64,000 nt of DNA, from the NCBI GenBank assembly GCA_927353735.1, contig CAKMIA010000001.1, positions 434,001 through 498,000 of the forward strand, written 5' to 3'. Shown here in pieces: positions 27,068-37,258 of this stretch. The notes under the pieces were generated by a model, which ran no database searches, was not told the DNA's origin, and saw only the letters and a list, made by a program, of their open reading frames with translations. Within the stretch, counting starts at the first letter, position 1. Each line of letters begins with the position of its first letter. The position numbers and the translations under genes were made by a program. The DNA comes from an uncultured Veillonellaceae bacterium (GTDB lineage: Bacteria; Bacillota; Negativicutes; Veillonellales; Dialisteraceae).

Positions 27068-27855
27068 AATCCTATGAAGTACAGGACAATATGCGCCGCT
27101 GGCGCCGCCGCTATCCGGCATATGTCTCCCTGATCGCGCTGTTCTGCGTGCTGGCGCTCTGGGAAGCGGTGTGCCGCTCCGGCGCGGTGTCGCCCCTGTT
27201 TCTGCCGGCGCCCACAGCCATTCTGGCCGCGCTTGTCGATATGATCGCCGACGGCGAGATCGGCGACAGCCTCGCCGCCAGCCTGTTCCGCATCGCCGCG
27301 GGCTTTGCGGCCGGCGCCGCGGCGGGCCTCATCACGGGGCTCGTGGCAGGCACCTCCTCGCTGGCTGACCGCGCCGCCATGCCCATCGTCAATGCGCTCT
27401 ACCCCATCCCGAAAATCGCGCTCCTGCCCCTCTTCATTCTCTGGCTCGGCATCGGCGAGCTCTCCAAGGTCACCATCATTGCCATGGGCGTCTTTTTCCC
27501 CATCGCCATGAACACCTACTCCGGCGTAAAAAATGTGGACCCGCTCCTCATCAGGGTGGCCGTGAGCTTCCGCGCGGGCTGGCTCTTCACCATGCGCCAT
27601 GTGGTGCTCCCCTACGCGCTGCCCATGATCTTCGCCGGCTTCCGGATCGCCGCCGGCACGGCACTGCTCCTCCTCGTGGCTGCGGAAATGATCGCCGCGG
27701 ACAAGGGCATCGGCGCCCTCATCCTCCACTACGGCGACCTCATGATCACCGACCGTCTCATGGCAGGCGTCATCGTGCTCTCCCTGCTGGGCCTGCTTTT
27801 CCATCTGTTTCTCACCGTTCTTGAAAAACGGCTCATTCCCTGGCACAGACCGTAA
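27064..27855 (+). CDS. ABC transporter permease (SsuC type)
   Basis: Membrane subunit of 263 residues with about six hydrophobic segments and the EAA-like cytoplasmic loop (about 171-200; NVDPLLIRVAVSFRAG...YALPMIFAGFRIA). The first helix is ALFCVLALWEAV. Its ATG overlaps the ATPase stop, with GAGGTGCAGCC upstream. Together with the two preceding genes it forms a complete importer. Confidence 0.92.
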   Translation: MKSYEVQDNMRRWRRRYPAYVSLIALFCVLALWEAVCRSGAVSPLFLPAPTAILAALVDMIADGEIGDSLAASLFRIAAGFAAGAAAGLITGLVAGTSSLADRAAMPIVNALYPIPKIALLPLFILWLGIGELSKVTIIAMGVFFPIAMNTYSGVKNVDPLLIRVAVSFRAGWLFTMRHVVLPYALPMIFAGFRIAAGTALLLLVAAEMIAADKGIGALILHYGDLMITDRLMAGVIVLSLLGLLFHLFLTVLEKRLIPWHRP

Positions 27856-27867
27856 GGAGGCATTTCC

Positions 27868-28530
27868 ATGACTGCACAGGATATTCTTTCTCACGTGGAC
27901 CACACCCTGCTCAGAGCCGATGCGGCATGGCCGGACATCCGCCGCCTCTGCGAAGAGGCGCTCCGTTACCACACCGCCTCCGTCTGCATCCCCTCGTCCT
28001 TCGTCCGCCGTGCCCATGAGGCCTTCCCGGCGCTCACGATCTGCACCGTCGTGGGATTCCCGCTGGGCAATGCCAGCCTCGCCGCCAAGGAGGCGGAAAC
28101 GCGGCAGGCCCTCGCAGACGGCGCTGCGGAGATCGATATGGTCATCCCCATCGGCGCGCTGAAAAACGGCGAGACCGATGCGGTCACCGCCGAGATCCGC
28201 GCCCTGAAGGCCATCGCCGGGCCCCATCTGCTGAAGGTCATCCTTGAGACCTGCTATCTCACCGATGAAGAAAAGATCGCCGCCTGCCGCTGTGCAGACG
28301 AAGGCGGCGCCGACTTCGTCAAGACCTCCACGGGCTTCGGCCCGGCGGGCGCACAGCTCGCGGACATTGCTCTCTTCCGGGCCCATCTCAGCCCCCGCGT
28401 GAAGATCAAGGCCGCCGGCGGCATCCGCACCCGGGACGCGATGGAAGCCTTCCTCCGGGCCGGGTGCGAACGCATCGGCGCTTCCGCCGCCGTATCGATT
28501 CTCGCGCCGGAGATCGACGGGCAGGCCTGA
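27868..28530 (+). CDS. deoC: Deoxyribose-phosphate aldolase
   Basis: Cleaves 2-deoxyribose 5-phosphate to acetaldehyde and glyceraldehyde 3-phosphate. The 220 residues contain the Schiff-base lysine motif FVKTSTGFGPAGA, the VGFPLGNASLAAKEAE region and the second lysine VKIKAAGGIR. It begins 12 bases after the permease with AAGGAGGC, so it is probably co-transcribed with the ABC importer. This is an unusual pairing that could hint at a deoxyribose- or nucleoside-linked substrate, or be coincidental. Confidence 0.95.
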   Translation: MTAQDILSHVDHTLLRADAAWPDIRRLCEEALRYHTASVCIPSSFVRRAHEAFPALTICTVVGFPLGNASLAAKEAETRQALADGAAEIDMVIPIGALKNGETDAVTAEIRALKAIAGPHLLKVILETCYLTDEEKIAACRCADEGGADFVKTSTGFGPAGAQLADIALFRAHLSPRVKIKAAGGIRTRDAMEAFLRAGCERIGASAAVSILAPEIDGQA

Positions 28531-28541
28531 AACCGGCACAT

Positions 28542-28577
28542 AAAAAAGAGGCAGCTCCTCTGGCTGCCTCTTTTTTT
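28542..28577. terminator. Bidirectional terminator between deoC and folC
   Basis: AAAAAAGAGGCAG-CTCCTCTG-GCTGCCTCTTTTTTT. Confidence 0.9.
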
Positions 28578-28583
28578 ATGGAA

Positions 28584-29957
28584 TTATTCTTTCGTTTCCG
28601 GAGCTTCCGCCGGTTCTTCTGCGGCTTTCGGCTGTTCCGCCGCTTCCGTCTTCAGCTCGGCTTCCTTCTGCTCCATCCACGTGAGCGCTTCGCCCAGAAT
28701 GTACAGGGAGCCGCACACGAGAACCATATCGCCCTCGCCGGCCTCCGCCACCGCATCGGCCAGCGCCTGCGCGACGCCCGGTTCCTCTTTCGTCTCGCAG
28801 GTGAACATGCCTGCCAGCTCGGACGTCTTCCGCGAACGCGGCGTGGGCGCCTCGGTGAGGAATACCTTGTCATCCTTCCGCACCAGCAGGGAGATCACCG
28901 TATCCGTATCCTTGTCCTGCAGGGAGGCGAACACGATGAGACGCCGCTTGTCCGGATACTGTTCCGCCAGCGATTCCGAAAGGGCTTCCGCGCCGGCCGG
29001 ATTGTGCGCGCCGTCGAAGACCACCGGGATGCCCCGCACGTCGTGAATCTCGAAGCGGCCCATCCAGCGCGCCCGGGCCAGCCCCTCGCGGAGGTCGTTT
29101 TCATTCACCCGGTCGTCCTGCTTCATCACGATGGTGAGCGCCATGGTGGCCACGGCGGCATTCACCGCCTGATGGGGTCCGACGAAGGGAACGAAAAGAA
29201 GGCCCTTCTCCAGATCCTTCGGCATATCCTTGCGCTTCACCACCACGACCTGGCCGTTCTTCCATTTGCTGCGGCTGTCGATCTCGAAGTCCCGTCCGTA
29301 GAAATAGAGGCGGGATTTTTTCGCGTGCGCTTCCTTCTTGATCGTCTTGAGCGGGATGTGCTGTGCTGCAGTCACCACGGGCACGCCTTCCTTGATGATG
29401 CCCGCCTTCTGGTGCGCGATCTTTTCCAGCGTATCTCCCAGATAAGCCATGTGGTCCATGGCGACATTGGTGATCACGGAGACCACCGGCTCCACCACGT
29501 TGGTGGAATCCAGCAGACCACCGAGGCCCACCTCGACCACGGCATAGTCCACCTTCTGCTCCCGGAAATACCAGAACGCCATGGCGGTGAGCAGTTCAAA
29601 TTCCGTGGGCGCCTCCGTCCCCTCCGCCTGTACGGCCTCGGCGGCGTTCCGCACCGCGTCCGCTGCGCGGGCGAAATCCTCTCTGGAGATGTCGTGCCCG
29701 TTGCAGTAGATCCGTTCCGTGTATTCGATGAGGTGCGGGGATACATAGCGGCCCACCTTCAGCGTGGCGTTTTCCAGCACGCTGGTGATCATGGCGCAGA
29801 CGCTCCCCTTGCCGTTCGTGCCGGTCACGTGGATGACGCGGTACGCCTTTTCCGGGTGGTCCAGATGATCCAGCAGCGCCTGAATGCGTTCCATCCCCGG
29901 CTTGATGCCGAAGGAAGCGGCCTGTTCCAGCCAGGCGATAGATTCTTCGTAAGTCAT
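28584..29957 (-). CDS. folC: Folylpolyglutamate synthase / dihydrofolate synthase
   Basis: Adds glutamates to folate (and possibly glutamate to dihydropteroate). The 457 residues include the Mur-ligase-type P-loop HVTGTNGKGSV (about 43-53), SVITNVAMDHM, and the C-terminal domain VVFDGAHNPAG. The tail (about 428-457) is a low-complexity Glu/Ala/Lys/Pro stretch not typical of the family. ATG at 29957 has AGGAGCAACC upstream; a longer upstream frame is rejected. Lies 75 bases after valS, and may be co-transcribed with it. Confidence 0.94.
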   Translation of the reverse strand: MTYEESIAWLEQAASFGIKPGMERIQALLDHLDHPEKAYRVIHVTGTNGKGSVCAMITSVLENATLKVGRYVSPHLIEYTERIYCNGHDISREDFARAADAVRNAAEAVQAEGTEAPTEFELLTAMAFWYFREQKVDYAVVEVGLGGLLDSTNVVEPVVSVITNVAMDHMAYLGDTLEKIAHQKAGIIKEGVPVVTAAQHIPLKTIKKEAHAKKSRLYFYGRDFEIDSRSKWKNGQVVVVKRKDMPKDLEKGLLFVPFVGPHQAVNAAVATMALTIVMKQDDRVNENDLREGLARARWMGRFEIHDVRGIPVVFDGAHNPAGAEALSESLAEQYPDKRRLIVFASLQDKDTDTVISLLVRKDDKVFLTEAPTPRSRKTSELAGMFTCETKEEPGVAQALADAVAEAGEGDMVLVCGSLYILGEALTWMEQKEAELKTEAAEQPKAAEEPAEAPETKE

Positions 29958-30032
29958 GGTTGCTCCTTGATCCTGTGACAGTCCGTCACACAAGCGAAGC
30001 CGGTGCACCGCACCGGCCGCTCTTTTTATCCA

Positions 30033-32684
30033 TTACAGCTGCGCCAGGAAGGCCAGACGTTCATCCAGCGAGGCGAGCTTTTCTTCCAGCTCTTTCAGCT
30101 TGTTTCTTTCCTTTTCCACCACGGCCTGCGGTGCCTTTGCGAGGAAGCCTTCATTGGAGAGCTTCTTCTGCGTGCGGGCGATTTCCTTTTCTGCCGCTTC
30201 CTTGTCCTTCATGATGCGGGCCTTTTCCTTGTCCGCATCGATGAGGCCCTTCAGTTCCAGATAGACTTCCATACCGGTCACGACCGCTGCCAGCGCATTG
30301 TCCGGCTTGGCCGCATCTCTGGCAAGCAGTTCCAGACTTTCCACATGAGCCAGCTTTTCGAAGTACGCACGGTGGGTGTCCACGGCGTTCCGCAGATCCT
30401 CGCGGTCCACGGCAATCTGCACGGAGCAGGCCTTATTGGGCTGTACGTGTGCTTCAGCGCGCATATTGCGGATGGCCTTTACCGCATCCATGATGCGTTC
30501 CATCTGTTCCTCTTCCTGTGGGAAGCGCAGCTCCGGATCGGCCTTCGGCCACGCCGCGCGGGCGAGGCATTCGCCGTCATGAGGCAGATGCTGCCAGATG
30601 TGTTCGGTGATGAACGGCATGAACGGATGGAGCAGCGCCAGCATCCGGGTGAGCGTGTACACCAGCACGTACTGGGTCACGCGGCGGTCCTCATTGTGTT
30701 CGCCGTAGAGGCGGGCCTTGGCTGTTTCGATGTACCAGTCGCAGAAGCAGTTCCATGCGAAATTGTAGATGCTGTCTGCGGCTTCGCCCAGCTCGAATTT
30801 ATCCAGATTCTGGGACACATATTCTTCCGTCCGGGCGAGGCGTTCCAGGATCCAGCGGTCTGCCAGCGTGTACTGTTCCTTCTTCGGCACAAAGGATTCA
30901 TCATAATCGTCCAGATTCATGATGGTGAATTTCGCCGCGTTCCAGATCTTGTTGGCGAAATTGCGGTTGCCTTCCACACGTTCATAGTAGAAGCGCATAT
31001 CATTGCCCGGCGTATTGCCCGTGACGAGGGTGAAGCGGAGTGCATCGGCGCCATATTGCTTGATCACTTCCAGCGGATCGATGCCGTTGCCGAGGGACTT
31101 GGACATCTTGCGGCCCTGCGAGTCGCGGACGAGGCCGTGGATAAACACGTATTTGAACGGGATCTCATGCATGAATTCCATGGCCATGAACATCATACGG
31201 GCCACCCAGAAGAAAATGATGTCGTAGCCCGTGACGAGGACGCTCGTGGGGTACCATTTCTTCAGCAGCTCCGTCTGATCCGGCCAGCCCATGGTGGAGA
31301 ACGGCCACAGCGCAGAGGAGAACCACGTATCCAGCACGTCCGGGTCCTGATGGATGTGGTGGCTGCCGCAGTGCGGGCAGGCCTCTACGTCCGTGCGGGA
31401 CACGATGGTCTTGCCGCAGTCATCGCAGTACCATACGGGGATGCGGTGGCCCCACCAGAGCTGACGGGAAATGCACCAGTCATGGATATTTTCCAGCCAC
31501 TGGATGTAGGTATTGGCAAAGCGGTCCGGTACGAACTTCGTCCTGCCTTCCTTGACGGCCTGCATGGCCGGGCCGGCGAGAGGCTTCATCTTCACGAACC
31601 ACTGCTTCGTGGTCATCGGTTCCACCGTGGTGTGGCAGCGGGAGCAATGGCCGACGGCGTGCTTCGTTTCCTCGATCTTCACGAGGAGGCCCATGTCCTT
31701 CAGGTCCGCAATGATCTGCTTCCGAGCTTCCTCGCGGGTCATGCCGTTGTACTTGCCCGCCTTTTCATTGAGCGTGCCGTCCAGATTCATGATCACGATG
31801 GATTCGAGATTGTGCCGTTCCCCTACGGCAAAGTCATTCGGGTCGTGTGCCGGGGTGATCTTCACGCAGCCGGTGCCGTATTTCGGATCGACGTATTCAT
31901 CGGCGATGACCGGAATTTCACGGCCCACGGTGGGCAGAAGGAGTTTCTTGCCGATGAGGCTGCTGAACCGTTCATCTTCCGGATTGACCGCCACCGCGGT
32001 ATCGCCGGGGATGGTTTCCGGACGGGTCGTGGCGATCTGCACATAGCTGTCCTCGCCGACGACAGGATAATTGATGTAATACAGATGGCCCACTTCATCC
32101 TCATGCTCCACTTCGATATCGGAGAGAGCGGTCTGGCAGCGGGGGCACCAGTTCGTGATGCGGTTGCCCTGATAGATCAGGCCCTTTTCATAGAGGGAGC
32201 AGAATACTTCCCGTACAGCGCGGGCGCATACGGGGTCCATGGTGAAGCGTTCCCGGGTCCAGTCGCAGGAGGAACCCAGCTTGCGGATCTGACGGCCGAT
32301 GGTATTGCCGTATTTTTCCTTCCACTGCCATACCCGTTCCAGGAATTTTTCACGGCCCAGATCGTACTTCGTGAGGCCTTCCTCGGCGATCTGCTTCTCC
32401 ACCTTGACCTGCGTGGCAATGCCTGCATGGTCCTTGCCGGGGAGCCAGAGCACATTGTAGCCCTGCATGCGCTTGTAGCGGATGAGGATATCCTGCAGGG
32501 TGCCGTCCAGTGCGTGGCCCATGTGCAGCTGTCCCGTGACGTTCGGCGGCGGCAGAACGATGCTGAACGGTTCCGCCCCTTCCTTCGGTTCGTCATGGAA
32601 TACGCCGTGCGTTTCCCAGTAGTCGTACCATTTTTCCTCGATCTGTGAGGGATCGTAGCTTCCCAGATTCTCGTACTTGTTCAT
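30033..32684 (-). CDS. valS: Valyl-tRNA synthetase
   Basis: Class Ia synthetase of 883 residues charging tRNA(Val). It shows the HIGH motif as PPNVTGQLHMGHALDG (about 48-63), the editing CP1 domain with TTRPETIPGDTAVAV, the KMSKS motif in GRKMSKSLGNG (about 523-533), and the C-terminal coiled coil (about 810-883). Preceded by a T-box leader with a Val specifier. ATG with AAGGAGTGGAAAC upstream. Confidence 0.97.
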   Translation of the reverse strand: MNKYENLGSYDPSQIEEKWYDYWETHGVFHDEPKEGAEPFSIVLPPPNVTGQLHMGHALDGTLQDILIRYKRMQGYNVLWLPGKDHAGIATQVKVEKQIAEEGLTKYDLGREKFLERVWQWKEKYGNTIGRQIRKLGSSCDWTRERFTMDPVCARAVREVFCSLYEKGLIYQGNRITNWCPRCQTALSDIEVEHEDEVGHLYYINYPVVGEDSYVQIATTRPETIPGDTAVAVNPEDERFSSLIGKKLLLPTVGREIPVIADEYVDPKYGTGCVKITPAHDPNDFAVGERHNLESIVIMNLDGTLNEKAGKYNGMTREEARKQIIADLKDMGLLVKIEETKHAVGHCSRCHTTVEPMTTKQWFVKMKPLAGPAMQAVKEGRTKFVPDRFANTYIQWLENIHDWCISRQLWWGHRIPVWYCDDCGKTIVSRTDVEACPHCGSHHIHQDPDVLDTWFSSALWPFSTMGWPDQTELLKKWYPTSVLVTGYDIIFFWVARMMFMAMEFMHEIPFKYVFIHGLVRDSQGRKMSKSLGNGIDPLEVIKQYGADALRFTLVTGNTPGNDMRFYYERVEGNRNFANKIWNAAKFTIMNLDDYDESFVPKKEQYTLADRWILERLARTEEYVSQNLDKFELGEAADSIYNFAWNCFCDWYIETAKARLYGEHNEDRRVTQYVLVYTLTRMLALLHPFMPFITEHIWQHLPHDGECLARAAWPKADPELRFPQEEEQMERIMDAVKAIRNMRAEAHVQPNKACSVQIAVDREDLRNAVDTHRAYFEKLAHVESLELLARDAAKPDNALAAVVTGMEVYLELKGLIDADKEKARIMKDKEAAEKEIARTQKKLSNEGFLAKAPQAVVEKERNKLKELEEKLASLDERLAFLAQL

Positions 32685-32721
32685 GTTTCCACTCCTTTAT
32701 CTCGCGCTTCCGTCCGGCAAT

Positions 32722-32756
32722 AAAAAAAGCCTTTCATCCCATAGGACGAAAGACAC
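32722..32756 (-). terminator. T-box terminator of valS
   Basis: Minus strand hairpin CTTTCGTCC-TAT-GGGATGAAAG followed by GCTTTTTTTATT. Confidence 0.85.
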
Positions 32757-32945
32757 TTCCGCGGTACCACCTAAATAGCTGACTCAGTCAGCCTCTCTTG
32801 TGCGGATAACGCCCGCCTGCGGTACAGCTCTCGCTGCCGGCTCCGGGGTGACCTGCCGCTCTCTTTCCACCGCTCTCCCAGCCATGGAGCGGTTCTCTGC
32901 GGGAAATCCTCTGCGGCTTCTTCCCATCTACGCTGTTCATATACA
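32722..32945 (-). ncRNA. Valine T-box leader of valS
   Basis: On the minus strand, stem I has GCCGC/GCGGC next to AGGTCACC, giving GTC (32850-32852), a Val codon followed by A, as specifier. The T-box AGGTGGTACCGCGG lies at 32759-32772. The terminator GTGTCTTTCGTCC/GGGATGAAAGGC with a seven-T run ends near 32722. Uncharged tRNA(Val) would favour read-through. This accounts for most of the 495-base gap to the next gene; bases 32980-33135 hold nothing I can identify. Confidence 0.92.
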
Positions 32946-32950
32946 GCTGT

Positions 32951-32979
32951 ATCATACCAGCACGGCCGGAAATTTGCAA
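32951..32979 (-). promoter_or_regulatory. Promoter of the valS transcript
   Basis: Minus strand TTGCAA (32974-32979), 17 bases, TATGAT (32951-32956). Confidence 0.8.
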
Positions 32980-33135
32980 GGCATCCGGCCGGCTGCGAAC
33001 CGGAATTTTTCTACCGCCGTTCCGCGCGATCCGTTCGGTGCGCCGGCGCCCGTTTCATCCGGAAGCGCCCCTCCGCCGGCTGCGTTTCATTCCCCTGCGC
33101 CGCGCCGCCGGCGGAAAGCCATGTATTTTCCCGTG

Positions 33136-33170
33136 AAAAAACGCCCCTTCCCGAAAGAAGGAGCGTTTTT
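33136..33170 (-). terminator. Terminator after the PepT-like peptidase
   Basis: Minus strand AACGCTCCTT-CTTTCGG-GAAGGGGCGTT followed by TTTT. Confidence 0.8.
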
Positions 33171-33179
33171 ATTTGCTGA

Positions 33180-34301
33180 TCAGTTGCCTGCGTTGATCTT
33201 TACGATCTCCACAGCCTGCTCTGCGCATTTCACCAGATCCTGAATGACCTGATATTCGCTGCTGGTGTGGCATTTAAAATTGCCGGTGCCGATGCCCACG
33301 GCCTGAATGCCGTGTTCATTGAAGTGGTTGGCGTCCATTCCGCCGCCCCCTTCCTTGAAAAAGGGATCGACGCCGACGCGGCGGCAGGCCTCTGCGGCGA
33401 GCACGCACGGACGGGCGGTCTCTTCCAGCGAGAAGGCATGGTAGAGCGTCTGGATGTCCACGTCGACGGGCGTGTCGTATTTTTTGGAAATGGCGTCTGC
33501 TGCGGCGTGGATCTTTTCAGAGATGCCCTCATATTCCGCGGCGATGCGGCTGCGCTGTTCGCCGGTGATGGTCACCAGGTCACACACGACGTTCGTGGCG
33601 CTTCCTGCCTGCAGCATGGAGAAATTGGCCGTGGAGGCCGGGGACAGGCGGCTGTCCGGGAGCTGCATGATGAGATCCGCAGCGACCTTGACGGCGTTCA
33701 GTCCCTTTTCCGGTTCATTCCCTGCATGGGCGGTGCGTCCGTGGACGCGGATGGTAACGCGGCCCTTGCTCGGTGCGGCCACGACGATGGTGCCTGCTCT
33801 GCCGGAGGCGTCGTACACGAAGCACGATTTCGACCGGAACTGGGAGAAATCATACTGGCGGGAGCCTTCCACACCGCTTTCCTCGCACACGGAGAACGCC
33901 ACTTCGATGGTGCCGTGAGGAATTTTTTCTTCCTGTACGGTGCGGAGCATGGCGAGGATGGCGCACACGCCGCCGATGTCGTCGCCGGCGAGGATGGTCT
34001 TGCCGTCAGAATGAATGATGCCTTCCTCTTCGTTGATGACCGGGCTGATGTGGCCGTTGTTGGCTACGCGGTCCATATGCGCGGAGAACAGCACCGGTTC
34101 AATGGACGGGTCGCCGGGCAGTACGGCGTACAGATTGCCCGTGTCGCCGCCGAGGATCTCTCCTGCTCCGTCTTCCGTTACGGTGAGGCCGAGATCGGTG
34201 AGTTTCTTCTTCAGTACGTCCGCGATGGCCCGTTCTTTGCGGGAATACACCTCGATCGATACCAGTTCCTTAAATTCTTCAATGATGCGCTGCTGGTCCA
34301 T
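33180..34301 (-). CDS. M20-family peptidase (PepT-like tripeptidase)
   Basis: Di-zinc aminopeptidase-like protein of 373 residues. Metal and catalytic positions are visible: SAHMDRV (about 74-80), KTILAGDDIGG, the CEESGVEGS Glu pair, VYDASG and the late HTSSEYQ histidine. Dimerisation-domain motif is VHGRTAHAGNEPEKG. Relatives cleave N-terminal residues from tripeptides (PepT) or are called YqjE. AAGGAGGTTCT precedes the ATG. Distinct from the two M20 genes at 54.8-57.2 kb. Confidence 0.88.
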   Translation of the reverse strand: MDQQRIIEEFKELVSIEVYSRKERAIADVLKKKLTDLGLTVTEDGAGEILGGDTGNLYAVLPGDPSIEPVLFSAHMDRVANNGHISPVINEEEGIIHSDGKTILAGDDIGGVCAILAMLRTVQEEKIPHGTIEVAFSVCEESGVEGSRQYDFSQFRSKSCFVYDASGRAGTIVVAAPSKGRVTIRVHGRTAHAGNEPEKGLNAVKVAADLIMQLPDSRLSPASTANFSMLQAGSATNVVCDLVTITGEQRSRIAAEYEGISEKIHAAADAISKKYDTPVDVDIQTLYHAFSLEETARPCVLAAEACRRVGVDPFFKEGGGGMDANHFNEHGIQAVGIGTGNFKCHTSSEYQVIQDLVKCAEQAVEIVKINAGN

Positions 34302-34344
34302 AGAACCTCCTTTATTTGAAATTCATGCAGACTTTTGCTGCGAA

Positions 34345-34374
34345 ATTTTACCCATCTGTATGGTATCACAGATG
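34345..34374 (-). promoter_or_regulatory. Palindrome abutting the -10 of the PepT-like gene
   Basis: A -10 TAAAAT (34345-34350 on the minus strand) is preceded by a perfect 7+7 inverted repeat, CATCTGT and ACAGATG, separated by 8 bases (34353-34374). It covers the expected -35 position, suggesting a transcription-factor site. No regulator is assigned. Confidence 0.5.
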
Positions 34375-34411
34375 CTTTCTCCCTGTCACGGCCCGCCTCT
34401 TTCCGTTCGTC

Positions 34412-34434
34412 AAAAAACGCCCCGAAGGGCGTTT
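34412..34434 (-). terminator. Terminator after the flavocytochrome gene
   Basis: Minus strand ACGCCC-TTCG-GGGCGT followed by TTTTTG. Confidence 0.8.
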
Positions 34435-34454
34435 CCTTTCCGGTTTGTCCGGCA

Positions 34455-35774
34455 TCACAGCGAGAACCGTTCCTCGTGGAACCGGTCGGAGGGCACGTGC
34501 AGCTCCGCCATGATCCGGCTCACAGTCTTTCTGAGCGGCTCCGGCCCGCAGTAATAGAAGGCCGCGTCCTCCGGACGAATGCCGCACTGCGCCATGGCCC
34601 GCTTCATAATGTCTCCGGACAGATGGCCGTGCGCACAGCCCTCCGCCTCTTCCCGGGACAGGACGGGCAGAATGGTGAGCGACGGCAGTTTCTTCTGCAG
34701 CCCCGTCCATTCCTCCTTCCGGATGAGATCGTCCCGGCTGCGCACGCACCAGAGGAGCAGCATCCGCTCCTTCGTCCCCCGGAGGCACGCATCGTGAAGA
34801 ATGCTCATCATGGGCGTGATGCCCACGCCGCCGGCGATGAATACGGACGGACGATCCGGGTACAGCAGCGGGCTGAACCGGCCGTACGGCCCGTCGAGCT
34901 CGGCCAGACTGCCCGGCCGGATCTCATGGACGCGGGACGACCAGTCTCCCAGATCCTTGATGGTGACCGCCAGGGGTTCCTTCGGCGACGAGGACAGCGT
35001 GAACGGATGGGATTCCTCGGTCAGCGCCGGATCATGGAAGCGGAAATAGGCAAACTGCCCGGGCATGTAGTCGAAAACCTTCGCGCCGGCCGGCTCCAGA
35101 CGGAGCGTCGTCATGCCCGCTCCTTCCCGGATGACCTCGGTCACGCGGTAGGCGCAGCCCTTCCGGAGGAAAATATGCCAGATCCAGCACGCCACGGACA
35201 CGACGCAGCAGAGCACGGACAGCGCCGCAAAGGGGCCGTTGTCCCAGAACTGCTTCATCCGGACCGCCAGATGGAAAAACAGGATCACCACGGCGAGCGC
35301 CATGAGATTGTGCAGGAGAAGCTGGGCGTGATACCGGGACAGCTGGCACGCGGCGTAGAGCTTTTTCTGCAGAGCCGCCGCACCCTTCCACCGGCCGGTG
35401 ATGACATTGGACATAAAGAAAAGAGCCAGCACCGTCAGCACCACGAAAAGAGCCAGCGCCACTTCCCCGTAACGGAGGCGCGGCGTGAAAAGCCCCCAGT
35501 GGATCTCAAAGGCATGGACGAAGGACAGCGCGATCGCCGCCAGCGCCGCGATGCCGTGAAAACGCAGCAGGCTGTCCTGCCCGAAGGCCCGTTCGATGGG
35601 AGGAATCCGGGCGGTGATGATGAGCTGGGCACAGAGCATCACATAGGCCACGGAGCCGAGCGCCAGCCCGCCGAGACGCACCGAGGACAGCCCCGCCGTG
35701 GCGGGATGCAGCAGCAGCGCGGCGATCATCAGCACCGGATAGAGAATATATAAAAAAATACACAATTTTTTCAT
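34455..35774 (-). CDS. Ferric-reductase-like transmembrane flavocytochrome
   Basis: Membrane oxidoreductase of 439 residues combining a ferric-reductase-like haem-binding membrane region (about six helices, residues 5-205, with paired His such as FHGIAALAAIALSFVHAFEIHWG and YHAQLLLHNLMALAVVILFFH, given by position about 72-95 and 150-172) with a ferredoxin-NADP reductase-type module: FAD motif HPFTLSSS (about 261-268), and NAD motif GGVGITPMMS. Likely moves electrons from NAD(P)H across the membrane to ferric iron or another acceptor. Monocistronic; a Fur-like inverted repeat lies upstream. Confidence 0.8.
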   Translation of the reverse strand: MKKLCIFLYILYPVLMIAALLLHPATAGLSSVRLGGLALGSVAYVMLCAQLIITARIPPIERAFGQDSLLRFHGIAALAAIALSFVHAFEIHWGLFTPRLRYGEVALALFVVLTVLALFFMSNVITGRWKGAAALQKKLYAACQLSRYHAQLLLHNLMALAVVILFFHLAVRMKQFWDNGPFAALSVLCCVVSVACWIWHIFLRKGCAYRVTEVIREGAGMTTLRLEPAGAKVFDYMPGQFAYFRFHDPALTEESHPFTLSSSPKEPLAVTIKDLGDWSSRVHEIRPGSLAELDGPYGRFSPLLYPDRPSVFIAGGVGITPMMSILHDACLRGTKERMLLLWCVRSRDDLIRKEEWTGLQKKLPSLTILPVLSREEAEGCAHGHLSGDIMKRAMAQCGIRPEDAAFYYCGPEPLRKTVSRIMAELHVPSDRFHEERFSL

Positions 35775-35865
35775 ACGGAGATTCCTCCCTTCCCGCAGCA
35801 GAAATCACAGAGCCTGTCCCGGCAGGATGCCTTTTATTGTATTATGCCACGCCCGCCGCGATGAA

Positions 35866-35879
35866 AGAATAACGATTCT
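35866..35879. promoter_or_regulatory. Fur-box-like inverted repeat upstream of the flavocytochrome
   Basis: AGAATAACGATTCT, with TGAGAATCGTTATTC on the minus strand, matches about 10 of 14 positions of the 7-1-7 Fur consensus. It lies upstream of a CATAAT -10-like element. It fits an iron-responsive reductase but is short and unverified. Confidence 0.35.
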
Positions 35880-35906
35880 CACAAATTTTACAGAAAATTG
35901 ACAATT

Positions 35907-35937
35907 AAAAACAGCGCCTCTTCGGAGACGCTGTTTT
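35907..35937 (-). terminator. Terminator after hemL
   Basis: Minus strand CAGCGTCTC-CGAA-GAGGCGCTG followed by TTTTTAATT, ending the tetrapyrrole operon. Confidence 0.8.
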
Positions 35938-35947
35938 GTAAAATGGA

Positions 35948-37254
<1,307 letters not shown>

Positions 37255-37258
<4 letters not shown>

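Noticed and set aside
32980-33135. Gene in the gap between the valS promoter and the PepT-like terminator
   Set aside because: Open frames here lack ribosome sites and recognisable products; the stretch is non-coding as far as I can tell.
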